Of a stretch of 64,000 nucleotides of DNA, positions 6,526 to 16,655 are shown piece after piece (position 1 is the first letter of the stretch; each line of letters opens with the position of its first letter). The position numbers were made by a program, and so were the translations under genes. The stretch is from an uncultured Pseudodesulfovibrio sp. GTDB taxonomy: Bacteria > Desulfobacterota > Desulfovibrionia > Desulfovibrionales > Desulfovibrionaceae. The DNA is taken from assembly GCF_963677845.1 (NCBI RefSeq), contig NZ_OY782498.1, forward strand, positions 2,797,518-2,861,517, given 5' to 3'. The notes beneath the pieces are model-generated. The model searched no databases. It saw only the letters and a list, made by a program, of their open reading frames with translations, and was not told the DNA's origin.

Positions 6526-8544
6526 TTAATTACGGAACTTAGCCACAAGCTCCGAAAGGTTCTGTGCCATTTCCGAAACTTCCAAAATACCACGATTGGA
6601 TTCCTGGATGCCGGAAAGGACTTCCTGCGACAAATCATTAATCTGCGTCACTCGAGTATTAATTTCATCGGATGTTGAAGATTGTTGTTCTGCCGCCGCC
6701 GCGATCCCGTTGACCCGATCCGCTATCGAATTGGAATGCTGCACGATTTCATCGAGTACACCGCCAGCCTTCTGGGCCATGCCAGACGTGTTGAGCACTC
6801 GCTCCTTGGCACTGTCCATCTCCTTGACGACATCTGCCGTGGATTGCTGGATAAGAGAAATGGCGCCTTCTACTTCCTTGGTGGCATCCATGGTCTTCTC
6901 CGCCAACTTCCTGACCTCATCCGCAACAACCGCAAAACCACGACCGGCCTCACCGGCTCGGGCTGCCTCAATGGCTGCATTCAGAGCCAACAGGTTGGTC
7001 TGATCAGCTATATCATTAATAACAGCCATTACCTTGCCGATATTCTCAGCACGACTGGATAGGGAGCCCAAAGCTACAGCCAGATTTTCGGTAATATCAG
7101 CCACGGTGTTGATTTCGACCACGGTTTCACCAACCACGGTGCCACCATCTGCGGCCACTTTATTAGCCCGATTAGAAGCCTCAGCAGTCTCGGAAGCATT
7201 TCTCGCCACTTCCAAAACAGTGGCATTCATTTCTTCCATAGCCGTTGCGACCTGACTGGTCTGATCTGCCGTTGTATCCACACCACGAGCTAATTCTCGC
7301 ATATGATCAGACAATGCGTCAGAAGCCTCGTTAAGCCTGTTGGCGACTTCGGTAACCTCGTTGGCGACTACCAACAGATTCTGTCGTTGCAAATCTATGT
7401 TCTTCTTGTCTTCTTCTTCTCGAGTCAGATCAATAAGCACACAAATAACGCCTACAGCCTTGCCTTCCGCGTCCTTAAGAGGAGATGCCTCAAACAGAAG
7501 TGGGAAATCTACACCGTCATTGCGGTGATAGACGAACCGACCGGTAACGGGCTCACCCAAGCCGATGACATCAGCCGCATTACAGGTGGCTTCATTCTCG
7601 GAATCACAGACAAAGATATCGGAAACAAAACGTCCCTTAACCTCATCTTCAGAGAGACCAAGAATTGTCCGCAGAGGCGGATTAATAAACTGAAGACGCA
7701 AGTCCTTATCCGACACGAAAAGCGGGACTACGATACCATCGAGTACACTCTGATTGTACTGGAGTTGATCCCTGATCTGATCGACCATCTCTCCAAGATA
7801 CCGCGACAGTGAACCAAGTTCATCACTTCCTGTGACTGTGAACTTGGCATCAAGATTGCCCTTGCTCACTTCTTCTGTAGTGGCTGCGATATTCGTGATG
7901 CGGTTAACAATTGCCCGACGCATAAAAATGATCAATGCGGCCAATAAGGCTATCACACCAAAAACAGAAATCGCTGCGGATTTGAATTGATTGTCTTTAA
8001 GGGCATTGAACTGTGGGCTGACATCAATGGCCACGACCATGGAACCAAGAATTTTCCGACTCCTGCCATGACAGTGGTAACACTCAGCGCTATTCTCAAT
8101 GGATTTCACTTCGGCAAAATGTAATTTGCCGTCGATATTCATGAGTTCACCCGCAACAATTTTTTCCTTCAAACTTTTACGAATGAGGTCGGGAAGCCCG
8201 TTTTCATGGCGAATCTTGAATATGTCTTTTCTTTCCGCCCCATGTTCGGTGGCGTAGGTCACCTCACCCTTGTAGTCAGTCATATAAACTTTGGTGTCCG
8301 GGTACCGTGCGGCCATATCCTCAAACTTGATCTCGGTGCCTTCGTTATCTCCTACTGCCATAGGATCTTCGATGGCAATATACAGCATATCAGCCACACG
8401 TTCAGCGGCTGACTCAACTTCATGAAGGGTGTGATCCCTTGTAGAAATGGAATTATAGATAAAAAGTCCTGCGAATGCGACCACCGTCAAGATGGATGAA
8501 AGCAAGATAACTTTGACGCCAAGGGATTTCCTGATAAATTTCAT
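6526..8544 (-). CDS. methyl-accepting chemotaxis protein with periplasmic haem-c site (DcrA-like)
   Basis: Membrane signal transducer of 672 residues. A transmembrane helix at about 11-31 is followed by a periplasmic sensor domain containing CYHCH (155-159), a covalent haem-c site. A second helix (about 189-207), HAMP, a PAS domain (about 262-375) and a methyl-accepting signalling domain with the invariant hairpin [21 protein letters not shown] follow. Haem-bearing receptors of this kind (DcrA of Desulfovibrio vulgaris) are thought to sense oxygen or redox potential. The gene for a tetrahaem cytochrome ends only eight bases upstream, so the two are co-transcribed. A strong terminator ends the unit. 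Confidence 0.92.
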   Translation of the reverse strand: MKFIRKSLGVKVILLSSILTVVAFAGLFIYNSISTRDHTLHEVESAAERVADMLYIAIEDPMAVGDNEGTEIKFEDMAARYPDTKVYMTDYKGEVTYATEHGAERKDIFKIRHENGLPDLIRKSLKEKIVAGELMNIDGKLHFAEVKSIENSAECYHCHGRSRKILGSMVVAIDVSPQFNALKDNQFKSAAISVFGVIALLAALIIFMRRAIVNRITNIAATTEEVSKGNLDAKFTVTGSDELGSLSRYLGEMVDQIRDQLQYNQSVLDGIVVPLFVSDKDLRLQFINPPLRTILGLSEDEVKGRFVSDIFVCDSENEATCNAADVIGLGEPVTGRFVYHRNDGVDFPLLFEASPLKDAEGKAVGVICVLIDLTREEEDKKNIDLQRQNLLVVANEVTEVANRLNEASDALSDHMRELARGVDTTADQTSQVATAMEEMNATVLEVARNASETAEASNRANKVAADGGTVVGETVVEINTVADITENLAVALGSLSSRAENIGKVMAVINDIADQTNLLALNAAIEAARAGEAGRGFAVVADEVRKLAEKTMDATKEVEGAISLIQQSTADVVKEMDSAKERVLNTSGMAQKAGGVLDEIVQHSNSIADRVNGIAAAAEQQSSTSDEINTRVTQINDLSQEVLSGIQESNRGILEVSEMAQNLSELVAKFRN

Positions 8545-8552
8545 ACCGCCCC

Positions 8553-9038
8553 CTAGTGCGCCCCGCCGTAAAGCAGCGGCTTGAAGTCAAATGCGTCAAT
8601 CCTCTCAGGATTGTGGCAAGAAGTGCAATCTTCCATACTCAGGCTGCCCTTGATCAAATCAGAGTCCCCTCCCGACTCCACATGATCATATCCAGGTCCA
8701 TGACAGACCTCGCAACCACAGTCGGACAACCCCGGTGTCTGTTCAAAACTGACAAACCCACCAGGTTGGCCGTATCCTGTCACATGGCAGGCATAACATT
8801 CAGCAAGCTCCTCCTGAGTCAGGTCAGAAGACATAATCTTTACGGATTTGCCCGAATGGGCTTTTTTCGCAAATTTTTTAAAGTTTCCATATTCCTCTTC
8901 GTGACATTCGCCGCACGCATCAGAACCAACGTATTGACCGGAGTTCGTCCGACCAACGCTCGCCATTGCGACCGTAACGACAAAGGCGGCCACGACGAGA
9001 ATAAGGCTCCCTTTGTACCAAACCGCTCTCTTCAACAT
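8553..9038 (-). CDS. tetrahaem c-type cytochrome, periplasmic
   Basis: An uncleaved anchor or signal peptide (about residues 9-27) precedes a domain with four CxxCH haem sites: CGECH, CYACH, CEVCH and CTSCH. The pattern [24 protein letters not shown] resembles the cytochrome c554/multihaem family. It probably passes electrons in the periplasm, and its position directly before a haem-binding chemoreceptor suggests that it may report redox state to it (inference). The C-terminus lacks other domains. The start has a GGGGG-type site at moderate distance. Confidence 0.88.
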   Translation of the reverse strand: MLKRAVWYKGSLILVVAAFVVTVAMASVGRTNSGQYVGSDACGECHEEEYGNFKKFAKKAHSGKSVKIMSSDLTQEELAECYACHVTGYGQPGGFVSFEQTPGLSDCGCEVCHGPGYDHVESGGDSDLIKGSLSMEDCTSCHNPERIDAFDFKPLLYGGAH

Positions 9039-9156
9039 GAACCAACCCCCGTAACGTGTAGAACACTCGGGAGAGCCATCACCCTCCCGATATAATTCCG
9101 TATTTCATAGATGGTTTTTCCAAGCAGGTAAAGTACTCGCTGAAATCGATTCGCTA

Positions 9157-12153
9157 CTACCAGTCCAATGTTGCCTTGAACGCCCCTGCCAAAGCGTCAA
9201 CCTCTTCCAGCAACACTGTATTATCGGCATATTCAACAATAAGTTGAGGGGCATCAGTTACTTTGCCAATGCAAGCAACAATCTGGCCTGCGAACTGTTT
9301 TTCAAAAGCGTCCTTGTTTGCACTGTCCACAGACACCACAAATCGACTAGCAGACTCGGAATAGAGCACGCTAGTCACATTCATATCGCCGCAGGTGGGA
9401 ACTTTGGACAAGTCCACTTCGGCCCCTAAACGGCCACCGATGCACATCTCGGCCAGGGCCACACCCAGGCCACCATCGGAACAATCATGACAAGCGGTGA
9501 TCAAATCTTTTTGAGTCGCCGCAAAGACGGCTTCGTACCGTGCCTTGGCAGAGACCAAATCGACCTGAGGAACATCGGGATTGGAGAAGCCAAGTTGCTG
9601 GGCAACTTCACTGCCACCCAATTCAGGACGGGTCAGACCGAGCACGTACACAAGGTCGCCGTCTTTCTTGAAATCCGAAGTCAGGCACTTGTTCACGTCC
9701 GGGATAACGCCGATGACAGAGAACAGAACGGTCGGCGGAATGGAAATCTTTTGGCCGCCGCCCTTGTAGTCATTCTTCATGGAGTCCTTACCGGAAACAC
9801 ACGGGACACCAAAACCAAGGCAGTAATGGGCCAAAGCCTGATTGGCGCGCACCAGCTGGGCCAACTTGTAATGACCGTCAGGAGTTGACTCGGATTGAAC
9901 AGGGTCGCACCAGCAGAAGTTGTCGCAACCGGCCATGTAATTGACATCACCACCAACGGCCACCGCGTTACGAATGCCTTCATCAATGGCGTTGGCCATC
10001 ATCCAATAGGTATCATAGTCAGAGAATTGCGGACAAATACCATGAGAAACGACCAAGCCCTTGTCCGTGCCGAATTCAGGACGGATTACACCGGCATCGG
10101 ACGGGCCATCAGCCTTGACGCCCACCATGGGTTTGACGGCGGACTTGCCTTGGACTTCATGATCATACTGACGGACCACGTATTCCTTGGAGCAGATATT
10201 GAGTCTGCCAAGCATATCCTTAAGCAAACCACTTTGATCTTCAGGAACCGGAACTTCATCTTTCGTAAATTCAGGTCGTTCCCAAATAGCGGTCAACTCC
10301 ATCTGCGGCACACCGTTGTGCAAAAACTCCATATCCAGACAGGTAACGATCTTATCGCCGTAACGCACCAGATATTTGCCAGAATCAGTGTAATGACCGA
10401 GGGCTGTGGATTCGACGTCCATCTCAATGGACAGGGCCATGAATTCATCCAACTTCTCAGGCGGAACAGCCATGGTCATACGTTCTTGCGCTTCGGAAAT
10501 AAGAATTTCCCAAGGCTTCAACCCGTCATATTTGAGCGGAGCCTTGGCAAGATCCATATCAAATCCACCGGAATCCTCGGCCATCTCCCCCACAGAGGAG
10601 GACAAGCCACCCGCACCGTTGTCGGTGATGGCGTTATACAGACCGCGATCACGGGCACGCATAAGGAAATCATACATCTTACGCTGAGTAATAGGGTCGC
10701 CAATCTGGACGGCTGTGGCCGGACTTCCTTCGTGCAGCTCTTCAGAGGAAAATGTTGCGCCGTGAATACCGTCAGCCCCAATACGGCCACCTGACATGAC
10801 AATGATATCGCCGGGCAAAGCGCATTTTTCGTGGGAAGGCTTGCCTGCCACTGTCACCGGCATGGTGCCAATGGTACCGCAGTAAACCAGCGGCTTGCCG
10901 AGATAGCGCTCATCAAACACGATGGAACCATTCACCGTGGGGATACCGGACTTGTTACCACCATGTTCCACACCTTCACGTACGCCTTCGAACACACGAC
11001 GGGGATGCAGCAATCTCGGCGGCAATTCACCTTCATAAAAAGGATCGGCAAAACAGAACACATCGGTGTTGCACAGAAGGTTCGCACCAATACCTGTACC
11101 CATGGGATCACGGTTAACACCCACGATGCCTGTCAATGCTCCGCCGTAAGGGTCAAGGGCGGAGGGAGAGTTATGCGTCTCCATCTTCACACACACGTTC
11201 ATGGTGTCGGAAAAACCAATGACACCTGCATTATCCTTGAAAACAGACAGGCAGTAGTCGCCACCATCCCGTGTGGCAGCATTACGCTCGCGAATCTGTT
11301 TGGTGGAACCCTGAATAAACGTCTTATACAGGCTGGAAAGCTCGATGGTCTTACCGGTTTCAGTATTCTCATAGCTGATCTTCGAGCTAAAAATCTTGTG
11401 TTTGCAGTGCTCGGACCATGTCTGGGCCAGCACTTCAATCTCTGCATCAGTGGGGTCCACAGACATGCCCATGGACTCACGCTCGGTTCGGACTGCAGGA
11501 TCAGCGTAGTAACTGCGGATGTCATGCATCTCACGCAGAGACAAAGCCAAGGTATTGGCACGGGAAAAGTCTGTCATTTCCTGATCGGACATGGTGGACA
11601 AGGGGATAATGACCACTTCGTCAGAAGCCTGCCCTGTAACGCGAGCAGCCTTGGCCTCGAAGCCGGGATCGGACTTCCATATTCCCGTAGACTTGTACTC
11701 ATACCGCTGGATCAATTCGTTGGCCAACAGGTCCTTGGAGACATGCTGAATATCGGCCTCGTTCATATCAGCGCATATGAGATACTGCTTTGAGGTATAG
11801 ACTTTGACTCCTTCCAGAGCTTCCTTGTCCAACCCAAGGGCCACACCCAGTGTTTCCCGAGCAGTACGACCTTCGTTATCAGTCACACCGGGGCGGAACC
11901 CTACCTCGACGATCCAGTCAAAATCACGCGCCAGCGGCTTGAGCGCCACTTCATGCAAAACCGGATCATGCAGAGCCGCACGCTCCAGAGCCATGTCAAC
12001 CTGCTCCTGCGACAACCCTTCAAGGGTAAAAACATTGACGATGCGAACGTCTTTAACGTCCATGCCAAGTTCACTCTTGATCTTGCGGGCGACTCGCTCG
12101 CCCAGCACGTCACGGACGCCTTGCTTCAGTCCAACGACGATACGACACAACAT
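9157..12153 (-). CDS. purL: phosphoribosylformylglycinamidine synthase, PurS-PurL fusion
   Basis: Purine synthesis step 4: converts FGAR to FGAM with ATP and ammonia. The first 160 residues or so look like two PurS-type segments (MLCRIVVGLKQGVRDVLGE and WIVEVGFRPGVTDNEGRTA), followed by the PurL body with QTWSEHCKHKIF, KMETHNSPSALDPYGGA and SVGEMAEDSGGF. There is no glutaminase domain, so a separate PurQ is needed for ammonia. The ATG at 12153 has GAGGAG at seven bases; a longer reading frame adds an implausible leader. It follows the polyprenyl synthase gene, with a terminator in between, so it probably has its own promoter. Confidence 0.93.
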   Translation of the reverse strand: MLCRIVVGLKQGVRDVLGERVARKIKSELGMDVKDVRIVNVFTLEGLSQEQVDMALERAALHDPVLHEVALKPLARDFDWIVEVGFRPGVTDNEGRTARETLGVALGLDKEALEGVKVYTSKQYLICADMNEADIQHVSKDLLANELIQRYEYKSTGIWKSDPGFEAKAARVTGQASDEVVIIPLSTMSDQEMTDFSRANTLALSLREMHDIRSYYADPAVRTERESMGMSVDPTDAEIEVLAQTWSEHCKHKIFSSKISYENTETGKTIELSSLYKTFIQGSTKQIRERNAATRDGGDYCLSVFKDNAGVIGFSDTMNVCVKMETHNSPSALDPYGGALTGIVGVNRDPMGTGIGANLLCNTDVFCFADPFYEGELPPRLLHPRRVFEGVREGVEHGGNKSGIPTVNGSIVFDERYLGKPLVYCGTIGTMPVTVAGKPSHEKCALPGDIIVMSGGRIGADGIHGATFSSEELHEGSPATAVQIGDPITQRKMYDFLMRARDRGLYNAITDNGAGGLSSSVGEMAEDSGGFDMDLAKAPLKYDGLKPWEILISEAQERMTMAVPPEKLDEFMALSIEMDVESTALGHYTDSGKYLVRYGDKIVTCLDMEFLHNGVPQMELTAIWERPEFTKDEVPVPEDQSGLLKDMLGRLNICSKEYVVRQYDHEVQGKSAVKPMVGVKADGPSDAGVIRPEFGTDKGLVVSHGICPQFSDYDTYWMMANAIDEGIRNAVAVGGDVNYMAGCDNFCWCDPVQSESTPDGHYKLAQLVRANQALAHYCLGFGVPCVSGKDSMKNDYKGGGQKISIPPTVLFSVIGVIPDVNKCLTSDFKKDGDLVYVLGLTRPELGGSEVAQQLGFSNPDVPQVDLVSAKARYEAVFAATQKDLITACHDCSDGGLGVALAEMCIGGRLGAEVDLSKVPTCGDMNVTSVLYSESASRFVVSVDSANKDAFEKQFAGQIVACIGKVTDAPQLIVEYADNTVLLEEVDALAGAFKATLDW

Positions 12154-12215
12154 GATAGATCTCTCCTCACCGGCTGCCGCGCATTGGCATGTCGACAGGC
12201 AACCGCACATTTTAT

Positions 12216-12254
12216 TAAAAGCAGAAGGCCGGTCCCCTGCCTGGGAACCGGCCT
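12216..12254 (-). terminator. terminator after the polyprenyl synthase gene
   Basis: AGGCCGGT and ACCGGCCT pair around a GC-rich inner stem; TTCTGCTTTTAAT follows on the minus strand. Confidence 0.65.
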
Positions 12255-12258
12255 GAAA

Positions 12259-13227
12259 TTACTTGGTTCTGGTCAGCACAAAATCCGCAGCCTGTTTGAG
12301 CACGGAAAGTTCTTCCCCTGGCTCGAAACCATCCAGACACGCCTTGGCCTTTTCCACATACGCAGCGGCCTCTTCACGAGTCTTCTCCGAATATCGGCCA
12401 TCCCGCACCTGTTCCAAGATGTCCTGACACTGTTCGTCTGTCAGAGATTTCTCTTTGAGGGCTTCCAGCAAAGTTTCGCATCCGGCTGTGTCACCTTCTT
12501 CCATGAGCAAAATCAACGGCAATGTAACCTTGCCTTCCTTGAGATCGCCGCCTTCAGGCTTACCGGTCTCGGAAGTGGGAGACGCATAATCCAGAGCATC
12601 ATCCACCAACTGGAATGCGATGCCAAGATTCAAGCCGTACTCACCGGCTGCATCCTCTTGCTCGGGAGTCGCCCCGGCTAAGACAGCACCACATCGACAG
12701 GCACACTCAATGAGTCGAGCTGTCTTGCCGATGATGATTTCCATGTAGGTCTGCCGGTCCAATGAGGGATCTTTGGAAAAAGCTATTTCCTCGATCTCGC
12801 CTACAGCGGTTTCCATGGTGCCTTTGGCCAACAACCAGGAAAGCTTGGCATCACCATAGCGGGCAGCCATCTCATTGGCCAAGGCCAACAGGGCATCGCC
12901 TGCCAGAATAGTCTCGGTACGGCCAAAGACCAGATGCGCAGCAGGTCTGCCACGCCGCAACTCGGCATCGTCGAGATAATCATCATGCAACAGGGTAGCC
13001 GAATGCAACAGTTCAAGCGAACAGGCAATGGCGTGGTGATCATCCTTGTCATACCCGAGCGAACGAGCAAACAGCAAGGTAAGTAAAGGCCGGATACGTT
13101 TACCGCCAGAGCCGATAATATGCTTGGCAACGTCCCGGACCAACCCATTCAATTGATCGGCCTCTTTGTCGAGAAAACCGTTGATTTCAGGGAGTTCTCG
13201 TTGGAAATATCGTAAAAGTTCTTCCAT
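12259..13227 (-). CDS. polyprenyl diphosphate synthase (quinone side chain)
   Basis: Adds isopentenyl units to build the long isoprenoid tail, here probably of menaquinone because mqnB and ubiE are nearby. Both aspartate-rich motifs are present: DDYLD (82-86) and DDALD (209-213), along with GGKRIRPLLT and GKTA. Length 322 fits the long-chain trans-prenyl synthase group (IspB/HepT type); chain length cannot be read. It lies 45 bases after mqnB on the same strand. Confidence 0.9.
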   Translation of the reverse strand: MEELLRYFQRELPEINGFLDKEADQLNGLVRDVAKHIIGSGGKRIRPLLTLLFARSLGYDKDDHHAIACSLELLHSATLLHDDYLDDAELRRGRPAAHLVFGRTETILAGDALLALANEMAARYGDAKLSWLLAKGTMETAVGEIEEIAFSKDPSLDRQTYMEIIIGKTARLIECACRCGAVLAGATPEQEDAAGEYGLNLGIAFQLVDDALDYASPTSETGKPEGGDLKEGKVTLPLILLMEEGDTAGCETLLEALKEKSLTDEQCQDILEQVRDGRYSEKTREEAAAYVEKAKACLDGFEPGEELSVLKQAADFVLTRTK

Positions 13228-13272
13228 ATCTCAATACTATGTCAGGTTGCGGGTTGAGGGGCAAGCCCCGTT

Positions 13273-13962
13273 TTACGCGGTAAAAAGCGTATCGGCAGCC
13301 TCACCGAGCCGCCTAAGCGCTCCTTTCAAATCCCAATCTTCGGCATCGCGTGAACCAACCAGATTCGAAATAGTCCTCACTTCCAAAAAGGGCATATCCG
13401 CCCGTTTGGTACCGTAGGCCATTCCAAAACCTTCCATGTTCTCCACGTTGGCATTGCAGGAAACCTTGAGCCAGCCGGCCCGTTCAGGAGTACCAGTCAC
13501 ACTGCTGACAGAGACAGAAGAAGCTCGCAACCACTTGTCTCCCAATGTCAGCCCCATAACTTCGGCATCATTGACCGGGTTCAGCTTGATCCGATTCCAA
13601 ACGGTCTGTCCGTCAGCCTCACCCTGCGGGAAGCCGATCCCCTTGGGATCAACACTCCCCTCTTCATCCAACAAGCCATATTCGGGCCATGTTTCCTGCC
13701 AGCAATAACAGGTGGACAACATGGGAAATTCATCCAGATCATAAGCCCCGGCAATACCCATATTAACCACACCGTCCACATCGTCCCGCCTCAACAGGAC
13801 GCCGAGTGTCAGGGAAGTGTTCACCAACCCCACTCCGGTCACGGCCAAAAGCAGGGAGTAGCCATTGAAATCATATTCCACAGTCTCGCCTTGTGCCAAT
13901 CTCGGCGCACCAGGAAAAACGGCTTTCATTTCATTGGGGGTTGCCGTCACTACTAAAATCAT
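13273..13962 (-). CDS. mqnB: futalosine hydrolase
   Basis: Cleaves futalosine to dehypoxanthine futalosine in the alternative menaquinone route. The nucleoside-phosphorylase fold is visible in ILVVTATPNEMKAV, AVTGVGLVNTSLTLG, GVVNMGIAGAY and the substrate loop NVENMEGFGMAY. VRTISNLVGSRD is the typical end block. Length 229 is normal. It starts eight bases after the nucleotide-sugar dehydrogenase gene, with AAGGAT as binding site. The context of polyprenyl synthase and ubiE supports this reading over MTA/SAH nucleosidase. Confidence 0.9.
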   Translation of the reverse strand: MILVVTATPNEMKAVFPGAPRLAQGETVEYDFNGYSLLLAVTGVGLVNTSLTLGVLLRRDDVDGVVNMGIAGAYDLDEFPMLSTCYCWQETWPEYGLLDEEGSVDPKGIGFPQGEADGQTVWNRIKLNPVNDAEVMGLTLGDKWLRASSVSVSSVTGTPERAGWLKVSCNANVENMEGFGMAYGTKRADMPFLEVRTISNLVGSRDAEDWDLKGALRRLGEAADTLFTA

Positions 13963-13970
13963 AGGTATCC

Positions 13971-15293
13971 TTACAGTCGCCAGTAAGCGATGTCTTCGGC
14001 TTCAAGTTCTGCGCGGTCGAAAAAGCCCTTCACATCCACAATCAATGCGGCATCGGGGTTGGCAAACCACCCCTTCAAATCCGCAACCGGAATAGTCGCG
14101 TATTCATCATGGGACACGGCCAAAATTAATGCGTCCAAATTCCGTATTTCGTCCAGTGCACACAATTCAATGCCCAAAACTTCACGGGCTTCGTCATGGT
14201 CGGCTTCTGCGTCATGCACCAGGATGTCCACGCCGTAGTCGTTCAATTCTTCAAGGATATCGACCACCCGCGTATTGCGCAGATCAGGCACATTTTCCTT
14301 GAAGGTCAGCCCGAGTACGCCAATACGGGCACCCTTGATCTTGCAGTCATTCTTGATGAGTCGTTTGATGGTGGACTCAGCAATGAATTTGCCCATATTG
14401 TCGTTGATTTCGCGACCAGCTAAAATAACGTGTGGATGGAATCCCATGGCCTCGGCCTTGAAGGTCAGATAATACGGGTCCACGCCGATGCAATGCCCAC
14501 CCACCAAACCGGGACGGAAGGGCAGGAAATTCCATTTTGTCCCGGAGGCTTCCAACACGTCCAATGTATCAATGCCCATGGTGTCAAAAATCAAGGCAAG
14601 TTCATTCATAAGCGCAATATTCAGATCGCGCTGCGTATTCTCGATGACCTTGGCAGCTTCGGCTGTACGGATATCCGGGGCCAGATGCGTTCCGGCTTTG
14701 ACGACGGTACCATAGACATCCTGCAACAGCTTGCCTGATTCCTCATTCTGACCGGCCACTACCTTGACGATAGTCTCCAGTCGATGAATCTTATCGCCGG
14801 GATTGATCCGTTCGGGAGAATACCCCACCCAAAAATCTTCACCGCACTTCAGACCGGATTCGGCTTCAAGAATCGGGACACAAACCTCTTCGGTCAGGCC
14901 GGGATACACCGTGGATTCATAAACAACCACAGAGCCGGGTTGCAAATGCTTGCCCACGGATGTGCTCGCACCCTTGACCGGACGCAAATCCGGGCTACGA
15001 AATTCGTCGATAGGTGTCGGCACAGCCACCAGAATGAGTCGGGCCTTGGCCAAATCGGCCAGATCAGCGGTGAAAGTCAAATCCACATCATCGCCAACCG
15101 TAGAAAAATCCACTTCATTGGTACGGTCGATACGCTGCTTCAATTCCGCCACACGTTTTTCGGAAACATCGACACCGATAACGCTGAAATGACGTCCCAA
15201 GGCCACGGCCAAAGGCAACCCCACATACCCCAGTCCGACAATGGCGATACTGTCGGCTTTGCTCTTTAACTCATCAAAAGAAATCATACTCAT
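13971..15293 (-). CDS. nucleotide-sugar dehydrogenase (UDP-GalNAc/ManNAc type, TviB/VipA-like)
   Basis: Oxidises a UDP-sugar at C6 to the uronate, using NAD in two steps, for capsule, O-antigen or similar polymers. The Rossmann start is IAIVGLGYVGLPLAVALG, and the catalytic cysteine lies in GGHCIGVDPYYL. LGLTFKENVPDLRNTRVVDI marks the C-terminal domain. It resembles the TviB/VipA/WbpO group more than UDP-glucose dehydrogenase, in my reading. It is the first of dehydrogenase-mqnB-polyprenyl synthase on the minus strand; the link between sugar and quinone genes looks positional. Confidence 0.88.
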   Translation of the reverse strand: MSMISFDELKSKADSIAIVGLGYVGLPLAVALGRHFSVIGVDVSEKRVAELKQRIDRTNEVDFSTVGDDVDLTFTADLADLAKARLILVAVPTPIDEFRSPDLRPVKGASTSVGKHLQPGSVVVYESTVYPGLTEEVCVPILEAESGLKCGEDFWVGYSPERINPGDKIHRLETIVKVVAGQNEESGKLLQDVYGTVVKAGTHLAPDIRTAEAAKVIENTQRDLNIALMNELALIFDTMGIDTLDVLEASGTKWNFLPFRPGLVGGHCIGVDPYYLTFKAEAMGFHPHVILAGREINDNMGKFIAESTIKRLIKNDCKIKGARIGVLGLTFKENVPDLRNTRVVDILEELNDYGVDILVHDAEADHDEAREVLGIELCALDEIRNLDALILAVSHDEYATIPVADLKGWFANPDAALIVDVKGFFDRAELEAEDIAYWRL

Positions 15294-15353
15294 TAATCTC
15301 CATATACCCCATTCGGGTGGACACAGGCACTGTTCTGTGGCTATCTATTTGCC

Positions 15354-15560
15354 ATGAACATCGACTGGTCACTTCTTATCCTTGCAGTAGGTCTTGCCTT
15401 GGTTTTCGAAGGCATCCCCTATTTTCTCTTTGCCGAGCGTATGCCGCTCATGCTTCTTCGACTGGCCGAGCAACCGCCCAAGTTCTTGCGATTCATCGGT
15501 CTGGCCGCTATTATTCTCGGCCTGCTCGTTATTTCTTTTGGGCGCTCTTTGCACCCTTAG
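15354..15560 (+). CDS. DUF2065 family small membrane protein, 68 aa
   Basis: Two predicted transmembrane helices (about 5-25 and 46-63) and the pattern NIDWSLLILAVGLALVFEGI with PPKFLRFIGLAAIILGLLV match the DUF2065/YjeT family. The function is unknown. It is the only plus-strand gene in this stretch and its last ten codons overlap the end of ubiE in antisense. No good ribosome-binding site is seen. Confidence 0.75.
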   Translation: MNIDWSLLILAVGLALVFEGIPYFLFAERMPLMLLRLAEQPPKFLRFIGLAAIILGLLVISFGRSLHP

Positions 15561-16437
15561 TTTTTTTCTTGATCGGCTTTTTCGTTGCTTTTACTGCCGC
15601 CTTCTTCGGGGCGGCTTTCTTTTTGGGCGCACCCTTCTTCGCGGTGGACTTCTTTGCAGCCACTGCCTTCGGAGCCACAGTCCGTACTGTGTGAGCGGGC
15701 TTCTCAGCCACATGTAAATACACAATACCGGACATCATCGGCACATTATAGACACGCTCAAATCCCGCTGAAAGCAATTCATTGCCGAGCGCACGCTCAT
15801 CCGGAAAACTCTTGATGGTCTCCGCCAGATAACGATATGCGCCTGGATCACCAGATATACGGTCTCCAATGAAGGGAAGCAACTTGTCGAGATAAAAATT
15901 ATACAGACCTTTCCAGACCCGCTTGGACCCTGTGCCGAATTCCAGAATACAAAGTCGCGACCCAGGCTTGAGCACCCGGTAAAATTCGGCATAGGCATCT
16001 TCACGCGGCAAAATGTTGCGGATACCAAAGGCGATGGTGGCCGCTGACATGGACTCATCAGGCAAAGGCAGTGCTCGCCCATCAGCCTGAACCGGGAAAA
16101 TACGCGACTCACGACCATTCTTGAGCTTCTTGACCTTGCCATTCTCAAGCATGGGCAGTGCGAAATCCAAGGCTGCGACCTTGCAACCCGGATATTGCCT
16201 AAGCAATTCCACGGAAACATCCATGGTCCCGGCAGCGAGATCGAGCACCATACCGTCTGGATCGGGCCTTGCGGCCTTGGCCAAACGATAACGCCAATAG
16301 ATGTCCTGCCCCAATGACAAGGCATGATTCAGAAAATCATACCATCCGGCAATTCGGCCAAACATATCGGCCACCCGTTTGCCATGCTCTGCGTGGGTAC
16401 TCGCGCCAGTGTGGGATTGGCATTCTGGCTTGGTCAT
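15529..16437 (-). CDS. ubiE: demethylmenaquinone methyltransferase with lysine/alanine-rich C-terminal tail
   Basis: Adds the ring methyl group in the last step of menaquinone synthesis, using SAM. UbiE/MenG motifs are VADMFGRIAGWYDFLNHALSLG, VLDLAAGTMD, IAFGIRNI and ILEFGTGS. The enzyme normally ends near residue 245; here about 57 more residues follow, rich in K, A and P (AAKKSTAKKGAPKKKAAPKK and similar), like histone H1 or AlgP tails. The last codons lie opposite the DUF2065 gene. The start codon directly abuts the stop of a 64-residue gene, so translation is coupled. Confidence 0.92.
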   Translation of the reverse strand: MTKPECQSHTGASTHAEHGKRVADMFGRIAGWYDFLNHALSLGQDIYWRYRLAKAARPDPDGMVLDLAAGTMDVSVELLRQYPGCKVAALDFALPMLENGKVKKLKNGRESRIFPVQADGRALPLPDESMSAATIAFGIRNILPREDAYAEFYRVLKPGSRLCILEFGTGSKRVWKGLYNFYLDKLLPFIGDRISGDPGAYRYLAETIKSFPDERALGNELLSAGFERVYNVPMMSGIVYLHVAEKPAHTVRTVAPKAVAAKKSTAKKGAPKKKAAPKKAAVKATKKPIKKKTKGAKSAQKK

Positions 16438-16632
16438 CTATTCGCTCTTTTCCGCCAGCTCTGCCTCGCGAGAACCATCTCCGGCAGTCTGCCCAGTGAC
16501 GGTACGCATGACATCCTTGTAGATGACATCAAAATTTTGTCCGAAATTGGAAGGGGAAATACGTCCGACCTCAATAAACTTGATCACCACTTCCTTGGCG
16601 ACCTGCAAGGCCTGCTTGTCAACTTTATCCAT
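16438..16632 (-). CDS. conserved small protein of unknown function, 64 aa
   Basis: Starts MDKVDKQALQVAKEVVIKFI and goes on with EVGRISPSNFGQNFDVIYKDV, an amphipathic helical pattern, then an acidic tail (GSREAELAEKSE). The ATG at 16632 has GGGAG at six bases. The TAG stop is immediately followed by the ubiE ATG, a sign of coupled translation and of a link to menaquinone methylation. I do not recognise a function; I believe that similar short proteins occur in other desulfovibrios. Confidence 0.7.
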   Translation of the reverse strand: MDKVDKQALQVAKEVVIKFIEVGRISPSNFGQNFDVIYKDVMRTVTGQTAGDGSREAELAEKSE

Positions 16633-16655
16633 TATAATCTCCCGGTTTTCAATGG

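Noticed and set aside
10831..11793. 320-residue open frame antisense to purL
   Set aside because: purL is unmistakable on the other strand; the shadow has no motif or start signal.
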